Source: Brassica napus
Lineage: Eukaryota; Streptophyta; Magnoliopsida; Brassicales; Brassicaceae
Assembly (NCBI RefSeq): GCF_020379485.1
Contig: NW_026014791.1
Location: 1 to 64,000, forward strand
Direction of reading: 5' to 3'
DNA: 64,000 nt
Each line of letters begins with the position of its first letter. Position 1 is the stretch's first letter. The position numbers were made by a program, and so were the translations under genes. The notes under the pieces were generated by a model. The model did not search any database. It had not been told where the DNA came from and saw only the letters and a program-made list of their open reading frames with translations. Below are positions 51,401 through 63,713 of the stretch, piece by piece.

Positions 51401-54400
51401 CTTCCTGGTGATTCTCCACCACTTTATGTATCCAAATCAAGCTTCTCACAAAGTGATTCATCCTGGTTTGATTGGAACGACGAAGAAGCTGTGCTATTCC
51501 CAAACTGGAAACTGGAATCACCTGATTTGAAAGTGGGATAACTTCTTCATCCCAACTCCTATGAGATTTATTCAACTTCCTGGTGATTCTCCACCACTTT
51601 ATGTATCCAAATCAAGCTTCTCACAAAGTGATTCATCCTGGTTTGATTGGAACGACGAAGAAGCTGTGCTATTCCCAAACTGGGAAACTGGAATCACCTG
51701 ATTTGAAAGTGGGATAACTTCTTCATCCAACTCCTATGAGATTTATTCAACTTCCTGGTGATTCTCCACCACTTTATGTATCCAAATCAAGCTTCTCACA
51801 AAGTGATTCATCCTGGTTTGATTGGAACGACGAAGAAGCTGTGCTATTCCCAAACTGGGAAACTGGAATCACCTGATTTGAAAGTGGGATAACTTCTTCA
51901 TCCCAACTCCTATGAGATTTATTCAACTTCCTGGTGATTCTCCACCACTTTATGTATCCAAATCAAGCTTCTCACAAAGTGATTCATCCTGGTTTGATTG
52001 GAACGACGAAGAAGCTGTGCTATTCCCAAACTGGGAAACTGGAATCACCTGATTTGAAAGTGGGATAACTTCTTCATCCCAACTCCTATGAGATTTATTC
52101 AACTTCCTGGTGATTCTCCACCACTTTATGTATCCAAATCAAGCTTCTCACAAAGTGATTCATCCTGGTTTGATTGGAACGACGAAGAAGCTGTGCTATT
52201 CCCAAACTGGGAAACTGGAATCACCTGATTTGAAAGTGGGATAACTTCTTCATCCCAACTCCTATGAGATTTATTCAACTTCCTGGTGATTCTCCACCAC
52301 TTTATGTATCCAAATCAAGCTTCTCACAAAGTGATTCATCCTGGTTTGATTGGAACGACGAAGAAGCTGTGCTATTCCCAAACTGGGAAACTGGAATCAC
52401 CTGATTTGAAAGTGGGATAACTTCTTCATCCCAACTCCTATGAGATTTATTCAACTTCCTGGTGATTCTCCACCACTTTATGTATCCAAATCAAGCTTCT
52501 TACAAAGTGATTCATCCTGGTTTGATTGGAACGACGAAGAAGCTGTGCTATTCCCAAACTGGGAAACTGGAATCACCTGATTTGAAAGTGGGATAACTTC
52601 TTCATCCCAACTCCTATGAGATTTATTCAACTTCCTGGTGATTCTCCACCACTTTATGTATCCAAATCAAGCTTCTCACAAAGTGATTCATCCTGGTTTG
52701 ATTGGAACGACGAAGAAGCTGTGCTATTCCCAAACTGGGAAACTGGAATCACCTGATTTGAAAGTGGGATAACTTCTTCATCCCAACTCCTATGAGATTT
52801 ATTCAACTTCCTGGTGATTCTCCACCACTTTATGTATCCAAATCAAGCTTCTCACAAAGTGATTCATCCTGGTTTGATTGGAACGACGAAGAAGCTGTGC
52901 TATTCCCAAACTGGGAAACTGGAATCACCTGATTTGAAAGTGGGATAACTTCTTCATCCCAACTCCTATGAGATTTATTCAACTTCCTGGTGATTCTCCA
53001 CCACTTTATGTATCCAAATCAAGCTTCTCACAAAGTGATTCATCCTGGTTTGATTGGAACGACGAAGAAGCTGTGCTATTCCCAAACTGGGAAACTGGAA
53101 TCACCTGATTTGAAAGTGGGATAACTTCTTCATCCCAACTCCTATGAGATTTATTCAACTTCCTGGTGATTCTCCACCACTTTATGTATCCAAATCAAGC
53201 TTCTCACAAGTGATTCATCCTGGTTTGATTGGAACGACGAAGAAGCTGTGCTATTCCCAAACTGGGAAACTGGAATCACCTGATTTGAAAGTGGGATAAC
53301 TTCTTTCCCAACTCCTATGAGATTTATTCAACTTCCTGGTGATTCTCCACCACTTTATGTATCCAAATCAAGCTTCTCACAAAGTGATTCATCCTGGTTT
53401 GATTGGAACGACGAAGAAGCTGTGCTATTCCCAAACTGGGAAACTGGAATCACCTGATTTGAAAGTGGGATAACTTCTTCATCCCAACTCCTATGAGATT
53501 TATTCAACTTCCTGGTGATTCTCCACCACTTTATGTATCCAAATCAAGCTTCTTACAAAGTGATTCATCCTGGTTTGATTGGAACGACGAAGAAGCTGTG
53601 CTATTCCCAAACTGGGAAACTGGAATCACCTGATTTGAAAGTGGGATAACTTCTTCATCCCAACTCCTATGAGATTTATTCAACTTCCTGGTGATTCTCC
53701 ACCACTTTATGTATCCAAATCAAGCTTCTCACAAAGTGATTCATCCTGGTTTGATTGGAACGACGAAGAAGCTGTGCTATTCCCAAACTGGGAAACTGGA
53801 ATCACCTGATTTGAAAGTGGGATAACTTCTTCATCCCAACTCCTATGAGATTTATTCAACTTCCTGGTGATTCTCCACCACTTTATGTATCCAAATCAAG
53901 CTTCTCACAAAGTGATTCATCCTGGTTTGATTGGAACGACGAAGAAGCTGTGCTATTCCCAAACTGGGAAACTGGAATCACCTGATTTGAAAGTGGGATA
54001 ACTTCTTCATCCCAACTCCTATGAGATTTATTCAACTTCCTGGTGATTCTCCACCACTTTATGTATCCAAATCAAGCTTCTCACAAAGTGATTCATCCTG
54101 GTTTGATTGGAACGACGAAGAAGCTGTGCTATTCCCAAACTGGGAAACTGGAATCACCTGATTTGAAAGTGGGATAACTTCTTCATCCCAACTCCTATGA
54201 GATTTATTCAACTTCCTGGTGATTCTCCACCACTTTATGTATCCAAATCAAGCTTCTCACAAAGTGATTCATCCTGGTTTGATTGGAACGACGAAGAAGC
54301 TGTGCTATTCCCAAACTGGGAAACTGGAATCACCTGATTTGAAAGTGGGATAACTTCTTCATCCCAACTCCTATGAGATTTATTCAACTTCCTGGTGATT

Positions 54401-57400
54401 CTCCACCACTTTATGTATCCAAATCAAGCTTCTTACAAAGTGATTCATCCTGGTTTGATTGGAACGACGAAGAAGCTGTGCTATTCCCAAACTGGGAAAC
54501 TGGAATCACCTGATTTGAAAGTGGGATAACTTCTTCATCCCAACTCCTATGAGATTTATTCAACTTCCTGGTGATTCTCCACCACTTTATGTATCCAAAT
54601 CAAGCTTCTCACAAAGTGATTCATCCTGGTTTGATTGGAACGACGAAGAAGCTGTGCTATTCCCAAACTGGGAAACTGGAATCACCTGATTTGAAAGTGG
54701 GATAACTTCTTCATCCCAACTCCTATGAGATTTATTCAACTTCCTGGTGATTCTCCACCACTTTATGTATCCAAATCAAGCTTCTCACAAAGTGATTCAT
54801 CCTGGTTTGATTGGAACGACGAAGAAGCTGTGCTATTCCCAAACTGGGAAACTGGAATCACCTGATTTGAAAGTGGGATAACTTCTTCATGCCAACTCCT
54901 ATGAGATTTATTCAACTTCCTGGTAATTCTCCACCACTTTATGTATCCAAATCAAGCTTCTCACAAAGTGATTCATCCTGGTTTGATTGGAACGACGAAG
55001 AATCACCTGATTTGAAAGTGGGATAACTTCTTCTTGCCAACTCCTATGAGATTTATTCAACTTCCTGGTGATTCTCCACCACTTTATGTATCCAAATCAA
55101 GCTTCTCACAAAGTGATTCATCCTGGTTTGATTGGAACGACGAAGAAGCTGTGCTATTCCCAAACTGGGAAACTGGAATCACCTGATTTGAAAGTGGGAT
55201 AACTTCTTCATCCCAACTCCTATGAGATTTATTCAACTTCCTGGTGATTCTCCACCACTTTATGTATCCAAATCAAGCTTCTCACAAAGTGATTCATCCT
55301 GGTTTGATTGGAACGACGAAGAAGCTGTGCTATTCCCAAACTGGGAAACTGGAATCACCTGATTTGAAAGTGGGATAACTTCTTCATCCCAACTCCTATG
55401 AGATTTATTCAACTTCCTGGTGATTCTCCACCACTTTATGTATCCAAATCAAGCTTCTCACAAAGTGATTCATCCTGGTTTGATTGGAACGACGAAGAAG
55501 CTGTGCTATTCCCAAACTGGGAAACTGGAATCACCTGATTTGAAAGTGGGATAACTTCTTCATCCCAACTCCTATGAGATTTATTCAACTTCCTGGTGAT
55601 TCTCCACCACTTTATGTATCCAAATCAAGCTTCTCACAAAGTGATTCATCCTGGTTTGATTGGAACGACGAAGAAGCTGTGCTATTCCCAAACTGGGAAA
55701 CTGGAATCACCTGATTTGAAAGTGGGATAACTTCTTCATCCCAACTCCTATGAGATTTATTCAACTTCCTGGTGATTCTCCACCACTTTATGTATCCAAA
55801 TCAAGCTTCTCACAAAGTGATTCATCCTGGTTTGATTGGAACGACGAAGAAGCTGTGCTATTCCCAAACTGGGAAACTGGAATCACCTGATTTGAAAGTG
55901 GGATAACTTCTTCATCCCAACTCCTATGAGATTTATTCAACTTCCTGGTGATTCTCCACCACTTTATGTATCCAAATCAAGCTTCTCACAAAGTGATTCA
56001 TCCTGGTTTGATTGGAACGACGAAGAAGCTGTGCTATTCCCAAACTGGGAAACTGGAATCACCTGATTTGAAAGTGGGATAACTTCTTCATCCAACTCCT
56101 ATGAGATTTATTCAACTTCCTGGTGATTCTCCACCACTTTATGTATCCAAATCAAGCTTCTCACAAAGTGATTCATCCTGGTTTGATTGGAACGACGAAG
56201 AAGCTGTGCTATTCCCAAACTGGGAAACTGGAATCACCTGATTTGAAAGTGGGATAACTTCTTCATCCCAACTCCTATGAGATTTATTCAACTTCCTGGT
56301 GATTCTCCACCACTTTATGTATCCAAATCAAGCTTCTCACAAAGTGATTCATCCTGGTTTGATTGGAACGACGAGAAGCTGTGCTATTCCCAAACTGGGA
56401 AACTGGAATCACCTGATTTGAAAGTGGGATAACTTCTTTCCCAACTCCTATGAGATTTATTCAACTTCCTGGTGATTCTCCACCACTTTATGTATCCAAA
56501 TCAAGCTTCTCACAAAGTGATTCATCCTGGTTTGATTGGAACGACGAAGAAGCTGTGCTATTCCCAAACTGGGAAACTGGAATCACCTGATTTGAAAGTG
56601 GGATAACTTCTTCATCCCAACTCCTATGAGATTTATTCAACTTCCTGGTGATTCTCCACCACTTTATGTATCCAAATCAAGCTTCTCACAAAGTGATTCA
56701 TCCTGGTTTGATTGGAACGACGAAGAAGCTGTGCTATTCCCAAACTGGGAAACTGGAATCACCTGATTTGAAAGTGGGATAACTTCTTCATCCCAACTCC
56801 TATGAGATTTATTCAACTTCCTGGTGATTCTCCACCACTTTATGTATCCAAATCAAGCTTCTCACAAAGTGATTCATCCTGGTTTGATTGGAACGACGAA
56901 GAAGCTGTGCTATTCCCAAACTGGGAAACTGGAATCACCTGATTTGAAAGTGGGATAACTTCTTCATCCCAACTCCTATGAGATTTATTCAACTTCCTGG
57001 TGATTCTCCACCACTTTATGTATCCAAATCAAGCTTCTCACAAAGTGATTCATCCTGGTTTGATTGGAACGACGAAGAAGCTGTGCTATTCCCAAACTGG
57101 GAAACTGGAATCACCTGATTTGAAAGTGGGATAACTTCTTCATCCCAACTCCTATGAGATTTATTCAACTTCCTGGTGATTCTCCACCACTTTATGTATC
57201 CAAATCAAGCTTCTCACAAAGTGATTCATCCTGGTTTGATTGGAACGACGAAGAAGCTGTGCTATTCCCAAACTGGGAAACTGGAATCACCTGATTTGAA
57301 AGTGGGATAACTTCTTTTCCCAACTCCTATGAGATTTATTCAACTTCCTGGTGATTCTCCACCACTTTATGTATCCAAATCAAGCTTCTCACAAAGTGAT

Positions 57401-60400
57401 TCATCCTGGTTTGATTGGAACGACGAAGAAGCTGTGCTATTCCCAAACTGGGAAACTGGAATCACCTGATTTGAAAGTGGGATAACTTCTTCATCCCAAC
57501 TCCTATGAGATTTATTCAACTTCCTGGTGATTCTCCACCACTTTATGTATCCAAATCAAGCTTCTCACAAAGTGATTCATCCTGGTTTGATTGGAACGAC
57601 GAAGAAGCTGTGCTATTCCCAAACTGGGAAACTGGAATCACCTGATTTGAAAGTGGGATAACTTCTTCATCCCAACTCCTATGAGATTTATTCAACTTCC
57701 TGGTGATTCTCCACCACTTTATGTATCCAAATCAAGCTTCTCACAAAGTGATTCATCCTGGTTTGATTGGAACGACGAAGAAGCTGTGCTATTCCCAAAC
57801 TGGGAAACTGGAATCACCTGATTTGAAAGTGGGATAACTTCTTCATCCCAACTCCTATGAGATTTATTCAACTTCCTGGTGATTCTCCACCACTTTATGT
57901 ATCCAAATCAAGCTTCTTACAAAGTGATTCATCCTGGTTTGATTGGAACGACGAAGAAGCTGTGCTATTCCCAAACTGGGAAACTGGAATCACCTGATTT
58001 GAAAGTGGGATAACTTCTTCATCCCAACTCCTATGAGATTTATTCAACTTCCTGGTGATTCTCCACCACTTTATGTATCCAAATCAAGCTTCTCACAAAG
58101 TGATTCATCCTGGTTTGATTGGAACGACGAAGAAGCTGTGCTATTCCCAAACTGGGAAACTGGAATCACCTGATTTGAAAGTGGGATAACTTCTTCATCC
58201 CAACTCCTATGAGATTTATTCAACTTCCTGGTGATTCTCCACCACTTTATGTATCCAAATCAAGCTTCTCACAAAGTGATTCATCCTGGTTTGATTGGAA
58301 CGACGAAGAAGCTGTGCTATTCCCAAACTGGGAAACTGGAATCACCTGATTTGAAAGTGGGATAACTTCTTCATCCCAACTCCTATGAGATTTATTCAAC
58401 TTCCTGGTGATTCTCCACCACTTTATGTATCCAAATCAAGCTTCTCACAAAGTGATTCATCCTGGTTTGATTGGAACGACGAAGAAGCTGTGCTATTCCC
58501 AAACTGGGAAACTGGAATCACCTGATTTGAAAGTGGGATAACTTCTTCATCCCAACTCCTATGAGATTTATTCAACTTCCTGGTGATTCTCCACCACTTT
58601 ATGTATCCAAATCAAGCTTCTCACAAAGTGATTCATCCTGGTTTGATTGGAACGACGAAGAAGCTGTGCTATTCCCAAACTGGGAAACTGGAATCACCTG
58701 ATTTGAAAGTGGGATAACTTCTTCATCCCAACTCCTATGAGATTTATTCAACTTCCTGGTGATTCTCCACCACTTTATGTATCCAAATCAAGCTTCTCAC
58801 AAAGTGATTCATCCTGGTTTGATTGGAACGACGAAGAAGCTGTGCTATTCCCAAACTGGGAAACTGGAATCACCTGATTTGAAAGTGGGATAACTTCTTC
58901 ATCCCAACTCCTATGAGATTTATTCAACTTCCTGGTGATTCTCCACCACTTTATGTATCCAAATCAAGCTTCTCACAAAGTGATTCATCCTGGTTTGATT
59001 GGAACGACGAAGAAGCTGTGCTATTCCCAAACTGGGAAACTGGAATCACCTGATTTGAAAGTGGGATAACTTCTTTTCCCAACTCCTATGAGATTTATTC
59101 AACTTCCTGGTGATTCTCCACCACTTTATGTATCCAAATCAAGCTTCTCACAAAGTGATTCATCCTGGTTTGATTGGAACGACGAAGAAGCTGTGCTATT
59201 CCCAAACTGGGAAACTGGAATCACCTGATTTGAAAGTGGGATAACTTCTTCATCCCAACTCCTATGAGATTTATTCAACTTCCTGGTGATTCTCCACCAC
59301 TTTATGTATCCAAATCAAGCTTCTTACAAAGTGATTCATCCTGGTTTGATTGGAACGACGAAGAAGCTGTGCTATTCCCAAACTGGGAAACTGGAATCAC
59401 CTGATTTGAAAGTGGGATAACTTCTTCATCCCAACTCCTATGAGATTTATTCAACTTCCTGGTGATTCTCCACCACTTTATGTATCCAAATCAAGCTTCT
59501 TACAAAGTGATTCATCCTGGTTTGATTGGAACGACGAAGAAGCTGTGCTATTCCCAAACTGGGAAACTGGAATCACCTGATTTGAAAGTGGGATAACTTC
59601 TTTTCCCAACTCCTATGAGATTTATTCAACTTCCTGGTGATTCTCCACCACTTTATGTATCCAAATCAAGCTTCTCACAAAGTGATTCATCCTGGTTTGA
59701 TTGGAACGACGAAGAAGCTGTGCTATTCCCAAACTGGGAAACTGGAATCACCTGATTTGAAAGTGGGATAACTTCTTCATGCCAACTCCTATGAGATTTA
59801 TTCAACTTCCTGGTGATTCTCCACCACTTTATGTATCCAAATCAAGCTTCTCACAAAGTGATTCATCCTGGTTTGATTGGAACGACGAGAAGCTGTCCTA
59901 TTCCCAAACTGGGAAACTGGAATCACCTGATTTGAAAGTGGGATAACTTCTTTTCCCAACTCCTATGAGATTTATTCAACTTCCTGGTGATTCTCCACCA
60001 CTTTATGTATCCAAATCAAGCTTCTCACAAAGTGATTCATCCTGGTTTGATTGGAACGACGAAGAAGCTGTGCTATTCCCAAACTGGGAAACTGGAATCA
60101 CCTGATTTGAAAGTGGGATAACTTCTTCATCCCAACTCCTATGAGATTTATTCAACTTCCTGGTGATTCTCCACCACTTTATGTATCCAAATCAAGCTTC
60201 TCACAAAGTGATTCATCCTGGTTTGATTGGAACGACGAAGAAGCTGTGCTATTCCCAAACTGGGAAACTGGAATCACCTGATTTGAAAGTGGGATAACTT
60301 CTTCATCCCAACTCCTATGAGATTTATTCAACTTCCTGGTGATTCTCCACCACTTTATGTATCCAAATCAAGCTTCTCACAAAGTGATTCATCCTGGTTT

Positions 60401-63400
60401 GATTGGAACGACGAAGAAGCTGTGCTATTCCCAAACTGGGAAACTGGAATCACCTGATTTGAAAGTGGGATAACTTCTTCATCCCAACTCCTATGAGATT
60501 TATTCAACTTCCTGGTGATTCTCCACCACTTTATGTATCCAAATCAAGCTTCTCACAAAGTGATTCATCCTGGTTTGATTGGAACGACGAAGAAGCTGTG
60601 CTATTCCCAAACTGGGAAACTGGAATCACCTGATTTGAAAGTGGGATAACTTCTTCATCCCAACTCCTATGAGATTTATTCAACTTCCTGGTGATTCTCC
60701 ACCACTTTATGTATCCAAATCAAGCTTCTCACAAAGTGATTCATCCTGGTTTGATTGGAACGACGAAGAAGCTGTGCTATTCCCAAACTGGGAAACTGGA
60801 ATCACCTGATTTGAAAGTGGGATAACTTCTTCATCCCAACTCCTATGAGATTTATTCAACTTCCTGGTGATTCTCCACCACTTTATGTATCCAAATCAAG
60901 CTTCTTACAAAGTGATTCATCCTGGTTTGATTGGAACGACGAAGAAGCTGTGCTATTCCCAAACTGGGAAACTGGAATCACCTGATTTGAAAGTGGGATA
61001 ACTTCTTTTCGCCAACTCCTATGAGATTTATTCAACTTCCTGGTGATTCTCCACCACTTTATGTATCCAAATCAAGCTTCTCACAAAGTGATTCATCCTG
61101 GTTTGATTGGAACGACGAAGAAGCTGTGCTATTCCCAAACTGGGAAACTGGAATCACCTGATTTGAAAGTGGGATAACTTCTTCATCCCAACTCCTATGA
61201 GATTTATTCAACTTCCTGGTGATTCTCCACCACTTTATGTATCCAAATCAAGCTTCTTACAAAGTGATTCATCCTGGTTTGATTGGAACGACGAAGAAGC
61301 TGTGCTATTCCCAAACTGGGAAACTGGAATCACCTGATTTGAAAGTGGGATAACTTCTTCATCCCAACTCCTATGAGATTTATTCAACTTCCTGGTGATT
61401 CTCCACCACTTTATGTATCCAAATCAAGCTTCTCACAAAGTGATTCATCCTGGTTTGATTGGAACGACGAAGAAGCTGTGCTATTCCCAAACTGGGAAAC
61501 TGGAATCACCTGATTTGAAAGTGGGATAACTTCTTCATCCCAACTCCTATGAGATTTATTCAACTTCCTGGTGATTCTCCACCACTTTATGTATCCAAAT
61601 CAAGCTTCTCACAAAGTGATTCATCCTGGTTTGATTGGAACGACGAAGAAGCTGTGCTATTCCCAAACTGGGAAACTGGAATCACCTGATTTGAAAGTGG
61701 GATAACTTCTTCATCCCAACTCCTATGAGATTTATTCAACTTCCTGGTGATTCTCCACCACTTTATGTATCCAAATCAAGCTTCTCACAAAGTGATTCAT
61801 CCTGGTTTGATTGGAACGACGAAGAAGCTGTGCTATTCCCAAACTGGGAAACTGGAATCACCTGATTTGAAAGTGGGATAACTTCTTCATCCCAACTCCT
61901 ATGAGATTTATTCAACTTCCTGGTGATTCTCCACCACTTTATGTATCCAAATCAAGCTTCTCACAAAGTGATTCATCCTGGTTTGATTGGAACGACGAAG
62001 AAGCTGTGCTATTCCCAAACTGGAAAACTGGAATCACCTGATTTGAAAGTGGGATAACTTCTTTTCGCCAACTCCTATGAGATTTATTCAACTTCCTGGT
62101 GATTCTCCACCACTTTATGTATCCAAATCAAGCTTCTCACAAAGTGATTCATCCTGGTTTGATTGGAACGACGAAGAAGCTGTGCTATTCCCAAACTGGG
62201 AAACTGGAATCACCTGATTTGAAAGTGGGATAACTTCTTCATCCCAACTCCTATGAGATTTATTCAACTTCCTGGTGATTCTCCACCACTTTATGTATCC
62301 AAATCAAGCTTCTTACAAAGTGATTCATCCTGGTTTGATTGGAACGACGAAGAAGCTGTGCTATTCCCAAACTGGGAAACTGGAATCACCTGATTTGAAA
62401 GTGGGATAACTTCTTCATCCCAACTCCTATGAGATTTATTCAACTTCCTGGTGATTCTCCACCACTTTATGTATCCAAATCAAGCTTCTCACAAAGTGAT
62501 TCATCCTGGTTTGATTGGAACAACGAAGAAGCTGTGCTATTCCCAAACTGGGAAACTGGAATCACCTGATTTGAAAGTGGGATAACTTCTTCATCCCAAC
62601 TCCTATGAGATTTATTCAACTTCCTGGTGATTCTCCACCACTTTATGTATCCAAATCAAGCTTCTTACAAAGTGATTCATCCTGGTTTGATTGGAACGAC
62701 GAAGAAGCTGTGCTATTCCCAAACTGGGAAACTGGAATCACCTGATTTGAAAGTGGGATAACTTCTTCATCCCAACTCCTATGAGATTTATTCAACTTCC
62801 TGGTGATTCTCCACCACTTTATGTATCCAAATCAAGCTTCTTACAAAGTGATTCATCCTGGTTTGATTGGAAGGACGAAGAAGCTGTGCTATTCCCAAAC
62901 TGGGAAACTGGAATCACCTGATTTGAAAGTGGGATACCTTCTTTCCCAACTCCTATGAGATTTATTCAACTTCCTGGTGATTCTCCACCACTTTATGTAT
63001 CCAAATCAAGCTTCTCACAAAGTGATTCATCCTGGTTTGATTGGAACGACGATGAAGCTGTGCTATTCCCAAACTGGGAAACTGGAATCACCTGATTTGA
63101 AAGTGGGATAACTTCTTCATCCGAACTCCTATGAGATTTATTCAACTTCCTGGTGATTCTCCACCACTTTATGTATCCAAATCAAGCTTCTTACAAAGAG
63201 ATTCATCCTGGTTTGATTGGAACGACGATGAAGCTGTGCTATTCCCAAACTGGGAAACTGGAATCACCTGATTTGAAAGTGGGATAACTTCTTCATCCCA
63301 ACTCCTATGAGATTTATTCAACTTCCTGGTGATTCTCCACCACTTTATGTATCCAAATCAAGCTTCTTACAAAGAGATTCATCCTGGTTTGATTGGAACG

Positions 63401-63478
63401 ACGTAGAAGCTGTGCTATTCCCAAACTGGGAAACTGGAATCACCTGATTTGAAAGTGGGATAACTTCTTTTCGCCAAC
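45431..63478 (-). repeat. Centromeric satellite array 2 (176-bp unit, inverted)
   Basis: The same 176-bp satellite in reverse complement. AAGCTT sites run from 45,479 to 63,360, about 102 intervals with a net shortfall of about 71 bases from many 1-3 base indels and one 31-base deletion. Most units carry the GTGAG and GGGATG markers (seen here as TCTCACAAAG and CATCCCAACTCC); GTAAG units (TCTTACAAAG) are scattered, with a few GGCATG units (CATGCCAACTCC). Indels are densest in about 45.8-53.3 kb. The last two units carry the CTC marker (AAAGAGATTC). The short open frames are translations of the repeat unit and have no support as genes. Confidence 0.94.
54950..55040 (-). repeat. Satellite unit with 31-base internal deletion
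   Basis: GACGAAGAATCACCTG replaces the usual GACGAAGAA...GGAATCACCTG; the 31 missing bases are bounded by a GAA microhomology at about 55,002. The same stretch also has TGGTAATTC instead of TGGTGATTC (about 54,925) and TTCTTGCC instead of TTCATCCC (about 55,035). Only this unit shows a deletion of this size. Confidence 0.8.
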
Positions 63479-63713
63479 TGATGTGATCATGGACCAAATA
63501 GCTAATGGAGATGATGAGGATCTGGATAAGCCGACTGATGGAGATGTTCTAGCCTTGCCAAAAGGACCTATGACTCGATCAAGATCAAGGAAGCTCACGC
63601 AAGTTATTGGAGGATTGGTTAAGATGTCATGGAAGCAAGAGGAATGTCTTGGTAGAAGCTTGATCAACCAAGACACACTTATCACCATTCAAGTTACTTC
63701 ACCATCAAGCTGA
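63479..63713 (+). pseudogene. 5'-truncated C-terminal tail of an LTR-retrotransposon polyprotein (probably Ty3/Gypsy)
   Basis: Open to the TGA at 63,711-63,713 and cut at its 5' end by the satellite junction, so no true start is present (first in-frame ATG at 63,489). The product has an acidic stretch (NGDDEDLDKPTDGD), then LPKGPMTRSRSRKL. A GP(M/I)TRSR(S/A)KKL-type basic motif is common at the C-terminus of plant Ty3/Gypsy polyproteins after integrase. No catalytic domain remains. The family assignment rests on this short motif and the 3' context. Confidence 0.55.

Noticed and set aside
45785..51575. 60-108 codon open frames on the minus strand (MNKSHRSWDEEVIPLSNQ...)
   Set aside because: They are translations of the satellite unit that stay open only where small indels remove a stop; they recur with the repeat and have no gene features.
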